NCBI GenBank assembly: GCA_946500615.1
Contig: CAMMWP010000020.1
Span: forward strand, 1-34,384
Length of the DNA: 34,384 bases
Direction of reading: 5' to 3'
Origin: an uncultured Clostridium sp.
Lineage (GTDB): Bacteria; Bacillota; Clostridia; TANB77; CAG-508
In this document: piece by piece, positions 33,204 to 34,384 of the stretch
Layout: the number at the start of each line of letters is the position of its first letter
Position numbering within the stretch: the first letter of the stretch is position 1
Notes under the pieces: model-generated
Database searches by the model: none
What the model was told of the DNA's origin: nothing
Seen by the model: the letters and a program-made list of their open reading frames with translations, nothing else
Made by a program: the position numbers and the translations under genes

Positions 33204-33324
33204 TATTATTGCCTCCTTTTATAATATTCCAATAACGTAGACTCTTAATTTTATCCATTATTAAAAATCACTATTATTTGTTAATTTTCCTTCTCTAAAT
33301 TGAAAAATGTAGTTTACATCTTTT

Positions 33325-34125
33325 TTAGTAATTTAGCCAAAAATATTGCAACGCCATCTTCATCATTTTTGATAATGTAATTTCATCAGTATTTTCTTTA
33401 ACAATATCAATCGCATTATCAACAGCTACTTTATATCCTACTTGTTCAAACATTGATAAATCATTTATATCATCACCAATTGCAATAGTTTCTTCATTTT
33501 TTATATTTAAAATTTCTAATAATTTTTTTACTGCATTTCCTTTATTAGAATTTATATTTGCAACATCGCAAAATATAGTTTTATCATCTTTAAATTTTGC
33601 ATCTAATAAACTTTTATGCCTATTCTTTATTTCTACATTTTCTACGTCTTCAATTTTAGGTATTAAATTTTTTATCTTATCAAAATTACTATCTGCAATA
33701 GTACATTGAACAACATCGTTTTTATATACAAAATCTCTTATATTTTCTTCTAACTTTTTCTCTTGATCTGGATGTTTTACTTTATTTACAACTCTACTTT
33801 CTCCAACATTCATAATAAATCTTACATCTTCTGGGTTAGTAATTTCATATAATTTTATTATAGCTTCTTTATCCATTTCATTAATATATAAAATTTTGTC
33901 TTGTTCATAATCATATATGTTTCCACCACTTGATGTAATAATATATTTACTTGCAAAACATTCTCTACTTATTTGCTCTGTATATTTTCTTGGTCTTCCA
34001 GAACATAATATAACTAATATTCCTTTTTCACTAATCTGTTTTATTGTTTCTATCGTTTTTACTGTCAAATTTCTATTGCTATCTCTTAATGTACCATCAA
34101 TGTCTATAAATATTGCCTTAATCAT
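33325..34125 (-). CDS. Cof-type HAD-IIB phosphatase, C-terminus probably frameshifted
   Basis: This sugar-phosphate/flavin-phosphatase-like HAD has motif I D8-x-D10 (FIDIDGTL), motif II CSGRP at 41-45, a C2 cap (~80-190), and motif IV AIGDDINDLSMFE. I start at the ATG at 34123-34125 (MIKAIFIDIDG), preceded by GGGAG; the frame is open 23 codons upstream. The frame ends ITLSKMMKMALQYFWLNY, unlike the family. Adding one base to the five-T run (plus strand) at 33366-33370 gives ITLSKNDEDGVAIFLAKLL, the normal Cof ending, with a stop at 33314. It follows the ATPase gene by 28 bp. Confidence 0.85.
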   Translation of the reverse strand: MIKAIFIDIDGTLRDSNRNLTVKTIETIKQISEKGILVILCSGRPRKYTEQISRECFASKYIITSSGGNIYDYEQDKILYINEMDKEAIIKLYEITNPEDVRFIMNVGESRVVNKVKHPDQEKKLEENIRDFVYKNDVVQCTIADSNFDKIKNLIPKIEDVENVEIKNRHKSLLDAKFKDDKTIFCDVANINSNKGNAVKKLLEILNIKNEETIAIGDDINDLSMFEQVGYKVAVDNAIDIVKENTDEITLSKMMKMALQYFWLNY

Positions 34126-34153
34126 AATTTTTAACTCCCTTAATATGAAAATC

Positions 34154-34384
34154 TCATTTTTCAAACTCACTCTTTCTTCTTTTAAAGAAATCATAAAAAT
34201 ATCTTACATTTTCAAGTTCACTCCATCTTTGAACTTTATAATCTCTAGTATCCAAATTATATATTTTAGCATTTAGAATTCCTAACATAAAAGGCGAATG
34301 AGTTGCAATTATAAATTGAACACCTAAATATCTTGACATTCTATTTATTTCTTCTGCAAGTTTTACTTGATTTTGTGGAGATAA
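34154..34384 (-). CDS. Predicted AAA/ABC-type ATPase, C-terminal fragment (window edge)
   Basis: The last 76 codons of a gene run off the right edge, so the start is not in the window. LSPQNQVKLAEEINRM followed by VQFIIATHSPFMLGI is the D-loop and switch-His region of an SMC/ABC-like predicted ATPase (COG3910-type), and the tail is NLDTRDYKVQRWSELENV. The Walker A part would lie beyond 34384. Function unknown. Confidence 0.8.
   Translation of the reverse strand, partial: LSPQNQVKLAEEINRMSRYLGVQFIIATHSPFMLGILNAKIYNLDTRDYKVQRWSELENVRYFYDFFKRRKSEFEK

Noticed and set aside
1..34384. CRISPR array, tRNA or rRNA genes
   Set aside because: No regularly spaced direct repeats, no cloverleaf with CCA-ready acceptor stem, and no rRNA-like conserved stretch was seen in any gap.

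Overview
The window is strongly A+T-rich. Its ribosome binding sites are of the Firmicutes type (AAAGGAGG-like), and its gene set includes a class A PBP, LiaF/DUF4097 envelope proteins, larC/larB/larE, CutA and MEP-pathway isoprenoid genes. Together these suggest a low-GC, probably anaerobic, gut-type member of the Clostridia. I cannot name the genus. Every gene I accept lies on the minus strand, so transcription runs from high to low coordinates and operons are described in that order.

Layout from the right end (upstream) to the left:
- 34384-28346: the 3' end of a predicted ATPase, a Cof-type HAD phosphatase (apparently frameshifted near its C-terminus), a Nudix-like remnant, a 5'(3')-deoxyribonucleotidase-like HAD protein, a metallophosphoesterase, an MFS transporter, a GNAT acetyltransferase and a conserved-looking protein of unknown function.
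- 28326-24570: ispF, ispE and ispD (three consecutive MEP steps), then purH under its own good sigma-A promoter and ending in a clear terminator.
- 24415-22902: two neighbouring genes, a GNAT and a transglutaminase-like protein, each broken by a frameshift.
- 22698-20086: a class A penicillin-binding protein with a very long basic cytoplasmic tail.
- 19782-17194: a MerR regulator, an aldo/keto reductase with two 4Fe-4S motifs and a DUF362 protein. They follow a promoter with a 19-bp spacer and a palindromic operator typical of MerR control.
- 17008-13868: larC, larB and larE, the nickel-pincer cofactor (NPN) synthesis genes, without larA. A repeat element with perfect 46-bp inverted arms sits between larC and larB.
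- 13483-13319: an unrecognised 54-residue basic protein behind a strong extended -10 promoter.
- 13166-9688: HD hydrolase, HAD phosphatase, CutA, VOC protein, a wrecked Nudix gene and an Rsm22-type methyltransferase.
- 9573-272: a CDF metal exporter, a LiaF-like / DUF4097 / MacB-like ABC envelope module, a lipid kinase, metK, and a fusion of a PAP2 phosphatase with a DgkA-type lipid kinase.

The least-explained items are three. A 120-200-bp dispersed structured repeat occurs three times in the same orientation (21-222, 13610-13710, 19920-20040), with base changes that preserve its stems and a small palindrome. The inverted-repeat element lies between larC and larB. The 54-aa gene has its own strong promoter. 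In addition, at least three reading frames break at A/T homopolymers one base short of restoring a family-like C-terminus. This points either to assembly indels or to real gene decay.
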